Below, one piece after another: positions 46,504 through 58,212 of a stretch of 64,000 nt of DNA. The stretch lies in NCBI GenBank assembly GCA_022225965.2, contig JAKJXP020000105.1, forward strand, positions 7,164 through 71,163, given 5' to 3'. Both the position numbers and the translations under genes were made by a program. The first letter of the stretch is position 1. Each line of letters opens with the position of its first letter. The stretch is from Diatrype stigma (lineage: Eukaryota > Ascomycota > Sordariomycetes > Xylariales > Diatrypaceae). Below the pieces are notes generated by a model. That model ran no database searches and was not told where the DNA came from. It was given only the letters and a program-made list of their open reading frames with translations.

Positions 46504-48683
46504 ATGTCCAATTCCTCTAGCACACCAGGCGTAGGTGGCGGAGTCGTAGAAACCTCTGTCTCGGCCAGCGGCTCGTCAAAAGCACCGGCTGCAGTATCAG
46601 AAGAAGCGTCTGATGGGAAACCTCATGAGTTCAATGAGCAAACCAACTATGTTCCTGTCCGGAAGATCATCACGGTGAGCAGTACAACCTATCACTAATA
46701 CGCGTCTTCCTCTCTAATTACTGACTCCATGAATCGCCATATGATTAGATCTTCCTGGCTTGTGCAAGCGTCGACCTGCTGGCCCTGATGGATCAGACCA
46801 CGCTGGCCGCCAGTTTGCACATCGTAGCTAACGCCCTGGGCGCGAACAGCCAGGCCGCGTGGTTCGCCAGCGGCTATTTCATCACTTCGACGAGCTTCCA
46901 GCTCCTGTACGGCCGCCTCTCGGACATCTGGTCGCGCAAGTTCATCCTGCTGATCGGGCTGGCCATATTCTTCGTCGGCTCGCTCGCCGCGTCGCTCGCC
47001 CAGACGGCCACGCAGCTGATCGCCTTCCGCGCCCTCACCGGTGTCGGCGGAGGGGGTCTGATGACCGTTGCACAGCTTATTGTCAGCGACGTTGTGCCCC
47101 TGCGCGAGCGGGGTAAGTACCAGGGAATTCTGGTATGTCATTCCTTACATAAGACCTAACATACGCACGATATTCTTACGCGACTTCGAGATTGCTGACC
47201 AAGTTCGCGTATTTTGGGATTATGTAGGGCGCGGTTGTGGCTATAGCCAACGGAATTGGTCCCGTGATAGGTGGTGCCCTCGCATCGAAGTCGGAAGACT
47301 CGTGGCGGTGGATCTTCAGGCTCAACTTACCCCTTACTGCGTTGACAACGTTTTGCGTCTTGTTCTTCATGCCCTTGAAGAAGGTTGAGGGCGATTGGCG
47401 ACTGTGAGTGAAGCCCCCGCCCCTTAAAGCTCTCATCCTGGTCTCTGACAGCCACGGATAGCAAACTGAAAGCCATTGATTTCCTGGGCGTGTTGCTGGC
47501 CCTTGCCGGGAGCACCATCATCGTCCTTGGTCTTACCTGGGGAGGCGGTGACTATCCATGGTCGTCGGCACATGTCATCGCTACGCTTGTCATAGGCGTT
47601 GCCGTTAGTTTGTGTTTCGTCTTGTGGGAGTGGAAAGGCCCAAGGTATCCCTTGGTGGCTCGTGAGATCCCTCTCACCTCACCTCGCCAGGCCGTGGATT
47701 AGATGCTAACCAAGATGCTAGTGCACGTATTCAATTCTCGCATCGTGAATGGCGCATGCTTGACGATGGCGATCAATGGATGGAACTTCCTTGTACAGGT
47801 CTATTATATCCCAACCTTCTATCAGGTCGCTTATGGATATTCGGCTGTCCGTGCCGGTGCACTTTTGCTCCCAATCACACTGATCCAGACCGCCAGTAGT
47901 ACACTTTCTGGCCTTATCGTCCATTGGGTCGGGCGTTACAGAGAGTGCATCCTATTCGGATGGGTTTGCTGGGCCATAGGTCTAGGTCTTTTCTCGACGC
48001 TCGATGAAAACTCGTCCCTAGGGAAGCAGATTGGCTATGCCATCTTGACGGGTGTAGGAGTAGGAAACACGCTTCAACCGTAAGCAGCACCTTCACAGTC
48101 CCTACTTCGAAGATGTACTGATGAGTCTCGTTTAGAGCTCTTATAGCGGTCCAGGCGGGCGTTGGCAGACGTGACATGGCTATTGTGACATCCTTTAGAA
48201 AGTGAGTTGCCACGTCTGACTTTCCGGCTGCTGTGCCTCTCTGCTGACAAAACCTCTTAGCTTTGTTCGAAACCTAGGTGGCACGATTGGCTTAGCTGTC
48301 TCTGGAACGATTCTGTGAGTCAAGGCATTTCATGATTTGATATTTTTCAAGCGCTAACATGATATAGCAATAACATCGTATCCGGCTCATTGACGACCTT
48401 GGATCTAGAACCTGAGGCAAGGGAGTCACTCTTGAGTGGACCTGACAGTTACCTGTCCACGCTGCCAACTGCGGAGAAAGAGACGATACAGGCGGTTCTC
48501 TTGCCAGCATACAAGCGGGGCTTCCGAATCATTTTCCTTGTTGGTGCTTGCCTGGCAGCACTCGCCTTCGTTTTCGCGTGGTTCTTAATGCCACAGGTTG
48601 CCCTTGACCGCGATGACGATGCAAAGCTCAAGGAGGAAGCATTGAAAGCTAGTGAAAAGGGCGAGAAGCAAGACCAGGTCTGA
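46504..48683 (+). CDS. Major facilitator superfamily drug/toxin efflux transporter (DHA2-like)
   Basis: Proton-coupled plasma-membrane exporter of the multidrug type. Exons 46504-46674, 46749-47132, 47228-47403, 47462-47661, 47722-48079, 48136-48201, 48261-48314 and 48368-48683 give 574 aa. The hydrophilic N-terminus is followed by LACASVDLLALMDQTT in TM1 and motif A as GRLSDIWSRK between TM2 and TM3. Motif C-like GANGIGPVIGG is approximated by IANGIGPVIGGAL. The later helices include NGACLTMAINGWNFLVQVYYIPTFYQ-type sequence. The size and helix count fit the 14-TM DHA2 group. Without introns an apparent stop occurs at 47700-47702. It falls in a 60-nt intron (47662-47721) whose removal restores PLVALHVFNSRIV. 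Substrate unknown. Confidence 0.9.
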
Positions 48684-49515
48684 CTGACTGTTCTCGGCAT
48701 TCGGGTTTGAACGGAATGCCGCACCTCGCTGCATGTCCGTCTCAACCAAGGCTCTCGTCACATCAAGGCTCAGAGGCAATTGAAAATGTATGATTAGCAC
48801 CTAATGCAGATTGGATATCCTGCTTCCCATAAAGAAATTGGATGAAATCGACATAATAATGTAATTCAATAATTCTGCTTCGTAATTGGTGAATAATAAA
48901 CCCATGCCGATTACTCTTAAACCCCGACTTTTCCGTGTACTAGATGATCTCGCGTAATAATTGAGTGAAGTGTATGTAGGTTGTTATTTACCTACTGTCC
49001 TTCAAGAGTTCCGAACCAATAAGAATACGTATTCTTCACTATAGCAACAGCCTGGAGGTGTTTGGAATTGAAGACGCGTTGCCCCTTTACAATGAGCAGT
49101 CGTAATCCTGGTTTTCTCCACTGTATTGTCGCATTCAATAGGGACTCGAATATCTGCAAACCTTATTGATCAGGTACTTACTTAAGTAAGTAATGATCAG
49201 GGCTGTCAGGGGAGATCATTCTACCGTATCCAAAGTGGGCAGGTGCAATGCAAAGCTGACTTCCTATTGTGCGGATGCCCGATGCCTGTCCATGTCGAGA
49301 ATTAAAAAACTTATAAAAAGCAACACATCGCTGCGTCGCGCTTGCCTTAAGAGTTGACGTCAGGTCGCCAAGCCATCTTCATTTTCGTTTTCGTCTTTGC
49401 CCGTCCCTTCGTTCCTCCTCACACTCATTCCTTAATCGATTATTCAATCGAGTAAAACATCTCCAGAGCTCTGAACCGAGATTGGGTGATCAGTGCTTCA
49501 ATAATAACCGCGACG
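48684..49515. other. Intergenic, MFS gene to peptidase gene
   Basis: MFS 3' UTR and peptidase promoter. A TTACTTAAGTAAGTAA palindromic stretch lies near 49176-49192. No gene seen. Confidence 0.5.
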
Positions 49516-51189
49516 ATGATTTCACCACTGTCTCCACCCGCGACACTTACCCTATTGTCTCTCGCCCTGTACGGGACAGTGGCGGCATTGCCATCCCCTT
49601 TCCTCCCCTACAACAGACCACGGTATGACGGCCGCCGCAGCAGCATCAGCAGCAGCAAGTTCCATTCCACCGTCACCGCCGGCAATGGCAATGGCAATGG
49701 CAATGGCACCACCACCAACAAGATAACCTGGGGACCGTGCCCAGACAGCTTCCCAAACGCGACCAACGTGCACTGCGGCACGATTCAGGTCCCGCTCGAC
49801 TGGGAGGCCGATTCCAGCAACGAGACAATCTCGCTAGGCCTGCTCCGCCTCGCGGCTGCGGACCAATCCAAGCGCATCGGCCCTTTATTCGTCAACCCAG
49901 GCGGGCCGGGCGGCCAGGCGACGGATCTAGCGGCGTCGCTCGCGGCAGCGGCCCAGGCCCCGCCGGGTGAGCTCGACCCCGCGCTAACCCTCATCATCGA
50001 GCACTTCGACATCATCGGGCTCGACCCGCGCGGCGTGGGGCTCAGCACGCCCGTGCGGTGCGACGCCGCCGTGTGGAACGAGCGCGTCTCGCTGTTCCCG
50101 CAGACGCAGGACGGCTTCGACGCCCTCGTCAAGCACAACCAAGCCGTCGCAAAGAGCTGCCGGGAGCAGACCGGCCGCCTGCTCGACTACGTCGACACCA
50201 TTAGCGCGGCGCGGGACCACGAAGCGGTTCGCCTGGCTCTGGGGGGAGACAGTGATGAGAAAGCGTCTTTTCTCGGCCTGTCGTACGCCACGCAGCTCTT
50301 CACGCAGTACGCGCAGCTGTATCCCGACGGCATCCGCGCCATGGTGCTCGACGGCAACCTGCAGCACTCGCAGGCGGAAGCGACCAACCTGCTGATCGAA
50401 TCGACGACGTACGAGACCACGCTCAAGCAGTTTTTCACGTGGGCGAGCCAGAATAACGAAAGCGCGCTTTTCGGCGCCGACCCACAGCAAACCTGGCTCG
50501 ACGTGCTAGCGAAAGCAACGGACGACGGACCGATCCCCGCGCCGGGATGCGACGACGGGCCCGCGACGGGCTGCCGCTCCGACGCGACCGAGGAGGAAAT
50601 CCGCTTCAACGCCCAGGGCCTGCTGATCAAGGTGTCGTCCGGGTGGCCGATGCTCGCGCAGGCGCTCGTGGAGGCGAAAGCCGGCAACGCGACGCTGCTG
50701 TCGCAGGCGCAGCCCATCGCTCTCGGCGGCAGCGGCGACAACGCGTACACGGACTCGTATCTGCTGGGCGGCAACGCGATCCAGTGCCAGGACTGGACGC
50801 ACGGCGGGCCGGACTTCGCGCTGGCGGGGCTGCGGCAGAAGGCGCAGCTCGGCGACATCTTCGCGCCGCTGACGCGCGGCGCCTCGCAGTCCTACTCCAT
50901 CCAGACGCGCTGCATCGGGTGGCCAGTGGAGCCGCGGAACCCGCCCCGGCCCGTGGCGTACGAAGGGGAGGCGACCCTCCTCCTGGTGAACTCGATCTAC
51001 GACCCGAGCACGAGCTACACCTGGGCGCTGGGGCTGCAGAGCGAGCTCGGCTACAACAACACGGTGCTGCTGACGCGGAACGGGGCCGGCCACACGACCT
51101 TCTTCGTCGGCGGGGAGACGGCGCTGGCGGAGGCGAACTATCTGGTCGATTTGACGCTGCCGGAGCCGGGGACTACGTTGGATGAGTGA
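49516..51189 (+). CDS. Secreted TAP-type alpha/beta-hydrolase peptidase (S33)
   Basis: Resembles Streptomyces-type tripeptidyl/prolyl aminopeptidases (alpha/beta hydrolase core plus TAP-like C-terminal domain), which trim peptides from the N-terminus. Single exon, 557 aa from the first ATG. A signal peptide is visible (TLTLLSLALYGTVAALP). An Asn-Gly repeat (NGNGNGNG) precedes the catalytic region. The oxyanion segment is FVNPGGPGG. The nucleophile elbow reads GLSYATQL, where the common form is GxSYGT. The acid is probably in NSIYDPSTSY and the His in GAGHTTFF. N-glycosylation sequons are numerous. The GC-rich coding strand produces long spurious frames on the opposite strand. Probably an extracellular nutrient-scavenging enzyme. 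Confidence 0.88.
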   Translation: MISPLSPPATLTLLSLALYGTVAALPSPFLPYNRPRYDGRRSSISSSKFHSTVTAGNGNGNGNGTTTNKITWGPCPDSFPNATNVHCGTIQVPLDWEADSSNETISLGLLRLAAADQSKRIGPLFVNPGGPGGQATDLAASLAAAAQAPPGELDPALTLIIEHFDIIGLDPRGVGLSTPVRCDAAVWNERVSLFPQTQDGFDALVKHNQAVAKSCREQTGRLLDYVDTISAARDHEAVRLALGGDSDEKASFLGLSYATQLFTQYAQLYPDGIRAMVLDGNLQHSQAEATNLLIESTTYETTLKQFFTWASQNNESALFGADPQQTWLDVLAKATDDGPIPAPGCDDGPATGCRSDATEEEIRFNAQGLLIKVSSGWPMLAQALVEAKAGNATLLSQAQPIALGGSGDNAYTDSYLLGGNAIQCQDWTHGGPDFALAGLRQKAQLGDIFAPLTRGASQSYSIQTRCIGWPVEPRNPPRPVAYEGEATLLLVNSIYDPSTSYTWALGLQSELGYNNTVLLTRNGAGHTTFFVGGETALAEANYLVDLTLPEPGTTLDE

Positions 51190-51522
51190 ATCTGCTATTG
51201 ATGAGTAGATCTTGTGGAGCGTCACTTATGGCTAGCTATGCCCGGACACATGATCTACTTGGCTGAATATGCCTCCATATGTAGCGGAGGCTGCGAAGTT
51301 CGATGTTAGCCGTGAGGAGAGCTGCTATACTCATAGATTCATTCATGTGTAGATATTCTTGTAAATGATGTACATAACAAGACAATCATGACCAGTTGTT
51401 GTAAGGTGTCCTTGTGTGCATGAACACCTCTTTTGTCATATGAGACCCGCCTTGGTTCTCATATAGCTACCCTCCGTCCCATTGGGCAAGTTTCAGGCTT
51501 ACATCATACCTATGTTGATATT
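51190..51522. other. Convergent intergenic region, 333 nt
   Basis: Shared 3' region of the peptidase (+) and C2H2-like (-) genes. Nothing notable. Confidence 0.5.
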
Positions 51523-53732
51523 CTAGACCGACATATCCCAGGCCGGCCAGACAAGATTCTGGTCATCACTTTCACCAGTCCCGGCTTTCCACGGCGCGCC
51601 GGTAGTTGTTTGGAACCCTGTGCTGTCTGCATCCTTGGGGTCCATTATCACAGCGCAGAGCTCCTCTACTTTAGTCAAAGAACTTGCGCCGCTGTTTGAG
51701 GGATTTTCGTAGCTGAAGAAGCCAGAATAATCACGATAATAGGGCAGATTGGGAGGGTCCACAGAGCCCATAATGTCGTCAGCCCCCTCCCCGATATGAC
51801 CGTCCACAGATAAAAGTCGAGATGGAACCTCCTCTCCAAGACTAGGGACACAATTTCCGGCCACAAATTGCGCTACCTCATCGTCGAAGAAGAGGGTTTC
51901 CAAAGCGGCCTCGTTTCCCAAGTCTGTAGCATAACGGGGATCAATGTCATCCACGGAACCCGGGTTATGGGGCTCGCCCGCTGTCCCCCGAGGGTCGTCC
52001 GCGTCGTCAGAAGGAAGATCGAGATGTCGTGACGATTCGATGAAGTTGATGTTGACCTTGACCAGTGCTCTCCTCAATGCCTGCACAAGCCTGCTGCTCG
52101 TCTCTTGCACCTCGCCTTCGAGCTCTTCTTCGAACAGCCGGGGGAGGTGCCGGGAGGTATAGTCCCTGAACTTCTCGGCGGTCAACTCTTCAAGATCTGT
52201 TGCCATTTGTTCTTAGTCCTCAGCTTCGTAAAAGTTATTTCCTTTTGCAAATAACTTACATGGGGAGGGATAGTCGGCCCGGGGCACCTCGGGATGCAAG
52301 ATTCCGAATATATTCCTCCATTTTTCGACGTCCGATATCCCCCTAAAAATGGCCTTATCGACGATCTTTTGGTACTTCTCCTGGGCGTGCTTTCCAGGGC
52401 CGTCTCTCTTCGTTTGTCTATGGGTCTGACAGGTATTCAGATGTGCGTTCAGCTTGTTCTGCGAGCAGAAGCCTTTAGCACAGCGCTCGCATTCGAATCG
52501 TGGCAAGTGTTGTCGATTGAGATGTTCTCTGATATGGTTAGTTTATATCTATACTTCATGACAGGCGGAGCGCCACTTACTTCAGTCGTTTGATGTCCCA
52601 AACGTGGGTAGCGCAATCGGACACTGGGTCGTATCGCTGAGGCTCTCTTTTGAAACAGGGACAAGCGAATTTGTCGCCCTTCACTGCCGACCCCGGCCCC
52701 GACTTGCGCTTGTGCCGCTTTGGATGCTCCTCCACGTCGCTATCATCTTCACTACAATCGTCCCTCTCATTGGAACCCTTCCGCTTGATGCCCCTAACTT
52801 CCGGTTCTTGTGATTGGGACACCAAGTCCGTATTATGCGACTCGCTGTTGGCAGAGCCTTGCTCGATAGCTTCAGCTTCTTGGACCGCTACCTGGAACGC
52901 TTCTCCAAACCAGGTTCGAACATTGCGGTTGACGAGTTCCACTAGCATGTGCTTTCTAGCCGGAGTCAAGAGGCGGTTGTGATATTGTTCCTCGACTTCT
53001 ACCTCGGTAACTTCGGAGGCAGACCCATCACACGATATCGAGTCTTCAGGGCCATTAGGCTGTAAATTCTGCAATCTTGGCGAGGGCAAGATGACTAGAG
53101 TGGCTTGGGGTTCATGCAATGAAATGCTGCTAATATCAAGTCCGCTATCCCGAGATGAGACTGACGGTTGGAAGTCCACCGAGCGGTGCACGATATCACT
53201 CTGGTCTGCGTGCGCATACTGCTGTTCTGTGGGTATTGATATGCCAGATATTCCACTGTCGATCGAGGGGTATGGTTTCCCGTTGACAGGGCGATAGACT
53301 ATAGCTGGCTGGGTTGAAGTTGTGGGCGTTTCCTTCTCTGATAGTGCAAGATCGGACAGAGCAATGTCTTCGACTTCGGTTTCGGACGCGTCGCTAATCA
53401 ATAGATTCGATGCCGACTGGATGGAATCGAGGATGTCGTGTTTCCGTTGCGGGCTGCGTGCCTTTCCCCCCTTTCCCCCCAACGACACTAAGGGTTGCGC
53501 TGTCTTCGTCAATTCCCGGCAAGTGGGTTTTTTTGGGGGCCCGCGGTGGCGCTATTCTGGGAACGACTTCATCAAATGATTTTAAGAACGTCTTGATGAA
53601 TCGAGGCCGATCAAGTCGAGCTTTGGTAGCGATGCCATTAACTCGCACGAGGTATAAGTCATTGTCGTCTTCGAGGTATCTCGAGAGCATCGGTGAGATT
53701 GGGCTGCGGTTATCGTAATCCATGTTCTCCAT
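51523..53732 (-). CDS. Fungal C2H2-like protein with an apparent 1-nt frame slip
   Basis: Putative nuclear protein of a fungus-specific family with an atypical Cys-rich start (FACPCFKREP) followed by a C2H2 finger. Downstream exons are secure: complement 52581 leftward from the frame change, 52260-52528 and 51523-52196. They join as KRLK-EHLNRQHLPRFECERC and PSP-YLEELTAEKF. The finger is FECERCAKGFCSQNKLNAHLNTC. The 5' portion begins MENMDYDNRS at 53732 but is in a different frame from the segment LGGKGGKARSPQRKHD. The change must occur between about 53590 and 53460. The strand-reversed A7 run (53528-53534) or the G6-A3-G6 run (53466-53480) are likely sites. I see no good intron there. Possibilities are sequencing error, a real frameshift allele, or an intron I missed. 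The central region is acidic and disordered. Confidence 0.7.
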
Positions 53733-54970
53733 TATTTCAATGTAACGGTCCCAGACGATAGTGAATCGCCGTTTGAACTTTCAATAATCTTCATTCATTG
53801 GTAATGCAAATTCGAGCATCAGTGATTTCTCAGTTCTAACAAGTCACCCGGAACACATTACCTACACCAGACTTGGCCTAGGGGATATTCTTATATGCTT
53901 TGACGGCGTGACGCACCTGCGTCGCTTTCAACGGCATGCAGACGCAGCTTCGACCAGTTGTCCTAGACGCAGTTGCGTCTGGTCGCGGCAGCGTCTCAAG
54001 ACCCTTGCAGTTTTGCAGATGTTGTATCTGATTCGCCAAGTCCATGCATGGCAGCCAAGAACCTAACTTGACCTACCCCATCTACTGATCCCCTCGTGCT
54101 TATTACGACCCAACCAATATAACCCTAACGTGTAGTATTGTATGTTGGCTATGGTATCTACCAACCCACTGTGGCCCGCTTGCTGCTTCTGGGCTGAACG
54201 TTCGTCTAAACAACTTTCCAATGAAGCTGACAACAATTCCTTTCTTAGTTACAGCTGTCAAAGGTACGGGATGTTTGCCTGAATTTCTCCGGAAGATGCT
54301 TCTCTTCGGCATCTGACAAGTTGCTTGCCCCTTGCCCCTTTACTGACCAAATCCCAAGGCCCAGGGGGGAAAGGAGCGCCACAAGACTAATCCCTTTACC
54401 CAATATTTCAACAGCCCCAAGCTTTTATCGATGATTTCTAATGACGAAAACGGTCCTGTCAATAAACGTACGTCCCGCATGTCCACAATTAGCATTTATT
54501 CTAGCCCATAGCGGTGTTACCTGCGTGCAGACGGCCCTGTTAATGCTTGTATATAAACTGTATGGTACTACGAACAAGTGGCTTAGCTGCACCGCCACGA
54601 ATTGGCATACCCCTGAAGACATTCAGGAATAAACCCAAGAGACTCTACGTATTAATAGTTGTATAATCATTGGACAGCCATGGATTTCCTTTTTTAACGA
54701 ATGTAACTAGTGTGCCCGATGTTCCTGTCGTAGAAACTTTCATACTTGAGTCATTTCCCCTTCCCCTTTTTCCCCATTCAAGCACCAATAGCAACAGCTA
54801 AGTGAACGACTTCGAAAAGAAAGGAGAACTCGATAACGACAAAACCTGTAACTCATCCTATACCAAGCGGTGTATCGCCCGTGAATTGGCGTTACATCAG
54901 TAGCAGCATATGCCAGGAGCAACCGCCATGCGGCTATCGCATCCTGTTGTTGCTCTTATCCTCTACGATC
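53733..54970. other. Intergenic, upstream of the C2H2-like gene
   Basis: Contains the promoter of the C2H2-like gene with two GACGCA-N2-TGCGTC dyads (53910-53979), and the 3' side of the next minus-strand gene. No gene is supported. Confidence 0.5.
53910..53979. promoter_or_regulatory. Two GACGCA-N2-TGCGTC dyads upstream of the C2H2-like gene
   Basis: Perfect 6-nt half-sites in inverted order with 2-nt spacers lie at 53910-53923 and 53966-53979. An extra single GACGCA is at 53941. The second dyad is flanked by CGACCA (53951-53956) and TGGTCG (53980-53985), another inverted pair. The sites lie about 180-250 nt upstream of the start codon at 53732. The symmetry suggests a dimeric regulator. 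The regulator is not identifiable. Confidence 0.45.
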
Positions 54971-55949
54971 TCAATCGACAGGGATCTCATCTTGGATCGG
55001 GTCGTGAACCTGGCTAGCGGCGATATCCTTAATGAATTTCTCGATCTCAGGCATGGTCTGGATCCAAATCGTCTCGCCAAAGTTGTAGTCCGCCTGCGTG
55101 AACTTGAAGGTGACTTCGATCTGCTCGTAGCTGCTCTTCCCCACGACGACGTTGAGCATCTGCTGGTCCAGACGATAGGAGATGTTTCGCAAGGCTGAAT
55201 ACTCAGAGCATCAGTGTCCATATAGGTACAGAGTCTGTCGAAGCTGGGGTAGACTTACAAGCCCTGAAATCATCCCTCGCCTCGTCGTAGGTGAACACGT
55301 GGAACAGGGTCCAAACAGCTCTGTTCTCCGCTGTCTTCTGTGTCTTGATGATGAGATCTGACAGTGCTTTGAAACCCTGTTCGAGTTTGCTCTGAATACC
55401 GGTTGGTAGTGCGAGGCCCAGAAGCATGTCCTTGAGTATTTCCAGATGGAAGGAAGCTTTCTTCACGCTGATGTACTTGTTATAAGTCTCCTTGCTTGGA
55501 TTGTAGACCCTGGTATGTTGTTGTCAGCGCTGAACTCGCCCATGGTGTTGTCAAGGACACGCTTACCAAGCACAGTTTTCCGAGAGGAGAGCATCGACTA
55601 CCTTGACGCGATAGTCCGAACGCTTCCAAGCAGACTCATCGGACGAGTCGGTGGGCAACTTTCCCTCGGCCTTCCTTTTCTTGGTCTGGATTCCGGCGTG
55701 GATGTCCAGCCACTGATGGGTGAGATCCAACATTTTTTCAAGGTCCTTGATGCGAGAGTTGAACTTCTCGGGGATGTTCTTTGCCTTCAGGCCGACGTAG
55801 ATGATGGAGCTTGGGTCATTGACTCCCATGTCATCGTCGGAAGGCTTGTCAGTATCACCGACTGGGATCCCAGGAGGTGGCAGCGTGATTGGGATCTCGG
55901 ACACGCTCATGATCCAGTCAGAGCTGTCGAAGGTTTCGGTTGAAGCCAT
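54971..55949 (-). CDS. Protein of unrecognised family, member A of a divergent paralogue pair
   Basis: Exons complement 55567-55949, 55259-55509 and 54971-55194 give 285 aa, with GT-AG introns. No signal peptide or membrane segment is visible. The N-terminus is acidic and Pro-rich; helical segments follow, then a C-terminal part that looks beta-rich. Blocks shared with the gene at 57.2 kb are RSDYRVKVVDAL (RTNYRAKVVQAL there), VYNPSK...VKKAS (VYDERK...VKKGE) and FTYDEARDDFRASLRNISY (LKYDEAAKGFQPDIRATTF). The C-terminal segment VVVGKSSYEQIEVTFKFTQ is distinctive, but I do not recognise the family. Function unknown; I would not infer one from shape alone. Confidence 0.75.
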
Positions 55950-57248
55950 GGTGATCTAGGTCAATGGACAAAGGCACAAGTTGAGGTGGGAATGTGAGTG
56001 GTTTGGTATGAATGATGAGGACGAAGGGGATGGTGTACAACCCGATCAAAATGTCTGTCTTATAGGACCTTTATATAGATCTGTGGTTATGAACGGGTTG
56101 GAAGAAATGGCCTTTACTAGTACTAAGTGTTTCTACTTGCAACTACTCGCTGTTAGAGTTGAATTCCACCCCAGCCTCCTCTCAGTGTTAAGTGACGAGT
56201 ACCATCTAAGTCTTGGAGCCAACCGAGCACGATCCTAGCAGCTCCTGTGAAAGGAATCACCAATCGCTATTTTCCGAGTTGAACCTGCAGCCATAACCGC
56301 GTTTATTTCGCTATGGTTCCTGATTCGGGATATCTCATGATCATAGTAGCATCGAATGGTATCTACACCGCCCACGATGCCAGCTGAAGTAAAGGGCCGC
56401 GGAGATAGTGATGGTACATCATACAGATCAATATTATGCAAAGTGATGAAGAAGTATTGGACCTGCCATGTTGATACTACAATTCCACGATCATGCTTTG
56501 ACACTGATCATTATTCTATATGACGTCGACGCCACGGTGTCACGTTACACAACCGCCCAAGCAGTTGAAAGACGGCGGCGGCCGCGAGATACTTGTCCAT
56601 TGCAGTCACTACATAACCACATAACAATCGACTTAGTGGCATATGAAACAAGCTCATGTAATGTACTATCAAACACCGGTGTGAATTCACGCCACTTTTC
56701 ATGCAACGGGAATACTGTTGATGGTAGACCGGCTTCAACTTCACCCTTTCTCAGGCCGCCACTAACCTGCAAACTTATCGCCATACGACATGTCGCCAGT
56801 GATCTGCTGTATCATCAGTTAGTGTTGGAAGTGATCTGCAGACGTGAAATAGCTGACTCTTAGGACTGTCCCCTCGGAACAACCCTTGGCGCCCTGCTGG
56901 GCTAGACCGCTGGCTGGCGAGATTAAGATTTTCCATATTGCATCATCTCCGGTGACGGAGTATACAGCCGAATTACTACATGGTAGCGCTGTTGGGCCGG
57001 TCCATATCGTGTATATATTAGGGAGACTCACGTCTTTACCATCTAGAAGAGGTATGACTCCATGCTCGATCCTTTGGCTGTCTATTCTGCGTGCACATCC
57101 CCTTTTCTAGGCTTATTCATCACCCCCTTTCTCGCTCAAGGAGTTGGCCATATTCTCTATAACACCAAACAACCCCATCTGCTTCACGACTGGGGACTAT
57201 TCAGGCTCTTAACCCACCTTTCCACCTCGAAACATTACCACCTCCACA
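55950..57248. other. Divergent intergenic region between the two related genes
   Basis: A 1.3-kb shared upstream region for the pair at 55.0-55.9 (-) and 57.2-58.2 kb (+). A TGACGTCGAC word lies at 56520-56529. No ORF with recognisable features. Confidence 0.5.
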
Positions 57249-58212
57249 ATGGCATTAAATCCTCTGTCAGAAGTAGGAGCAAACCCATCCCTCGAAACGC
57301 GTGATGGCCCCAGCCTTAGTGAGGTGGACGTGTCTAGTGACTATGGCACGCCGAACCTTCTGTTCCTTTACTACATCCCGTACATCCCCAGCTCTGCCAA
57401 GCCTGCCATGGACGAGCTGAAGGAAGATCTCTGGTCTTGGCATGCATGGGAGCTTGCGCAAGCGGAAAAGCAGGTCAAGCGACAGATCGACAGCGGGAAT
57501 CTGCCCGTTGATGACTCTGTTGCTTCGAGGATCAAAAGAACCAACTACCGGGCCAAGGTTGTTCAGGCCCTGCGCGATACCAGCGAAGTGTGGTGAGCAT
57601 GCCGGAGTCACCTAGTGCGAATAAAAGACCGAGAAGCTAACCCTGGTATGCTGAAATAGGCAGCAAGTGTATGACGAGAGGAAGTCCTCCTGGGGGCCGG
57701 TAGACGTCAAAAAAGGGGAGGAGAATGGAGTAATCGGCGAACAACTCCGACGCCGATATCTAACAGAGGCTGGCCTCCCGCAACCATTGTCGGTCCTTCT
57801 GAATGTAGTCAACCCCACCATCGCTACGGATACTCAGGCGGGTTCCAAATACTTTTTCTCCCACTCGTACTTGAAATACGACGAAGCCGCCAAGGGCTTT
57901 CAACCAGGTATGTGATTCCAAGATGGCCGAACAGTGTCTACGATGCATGCGGCGAACCTAATCTCACACGAATTTACAGATATAAGAGCGACGACCTTCT
58001 CGGTCACGCAGAAGGCGAAGGAGGAAGGCGATGAGAGCACTGCCACTGTTAAGATCTCCTACGACGACTACAAGATCAGGTTTGACCGGGCGCTGTGGGC
58101 CGAGCAAAGGCAGCTTGCGAAGGACGTGATTGAGGAGGGGATGGCGATCTTGAAGGTCACCTCTCTGAGCTTTTTCATCGATGTTTCGAACGCTGTTTCT
58201 GGGAGTATTTAG
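57249..58212 (+). CDS. Protein of unrecognised family, member B of a divergent paralogue pair
   Basis: Exons 57249-57592, 57660-57907 and 57980-58212 give 274 aa. The three-exon layout and splice phases (2, then 1) are the same as in member A. The N-terminus is short and acidic. A helical segment (AWELAQAEKQVKRQID) precedes the shared RTNYRAKVVQAL block. The middle and C-terminus follow the same order of blocks as member A (KYDEAAKGFQPDIRATTFSV, then TATVKISYDDYKIRFD). No secretion signal is visible. Sequence divergence from member A is large, so the duplication is old. I recognise no named domain. Confidence 0.75.

Noticed and set aside
47700..47702. Premature stop in the MFS transporter
   Set aside because: It falls in a 60-nt intron (47662-47721) with GTGAGA and TAG borders. 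Splicing restores the conserved segment.
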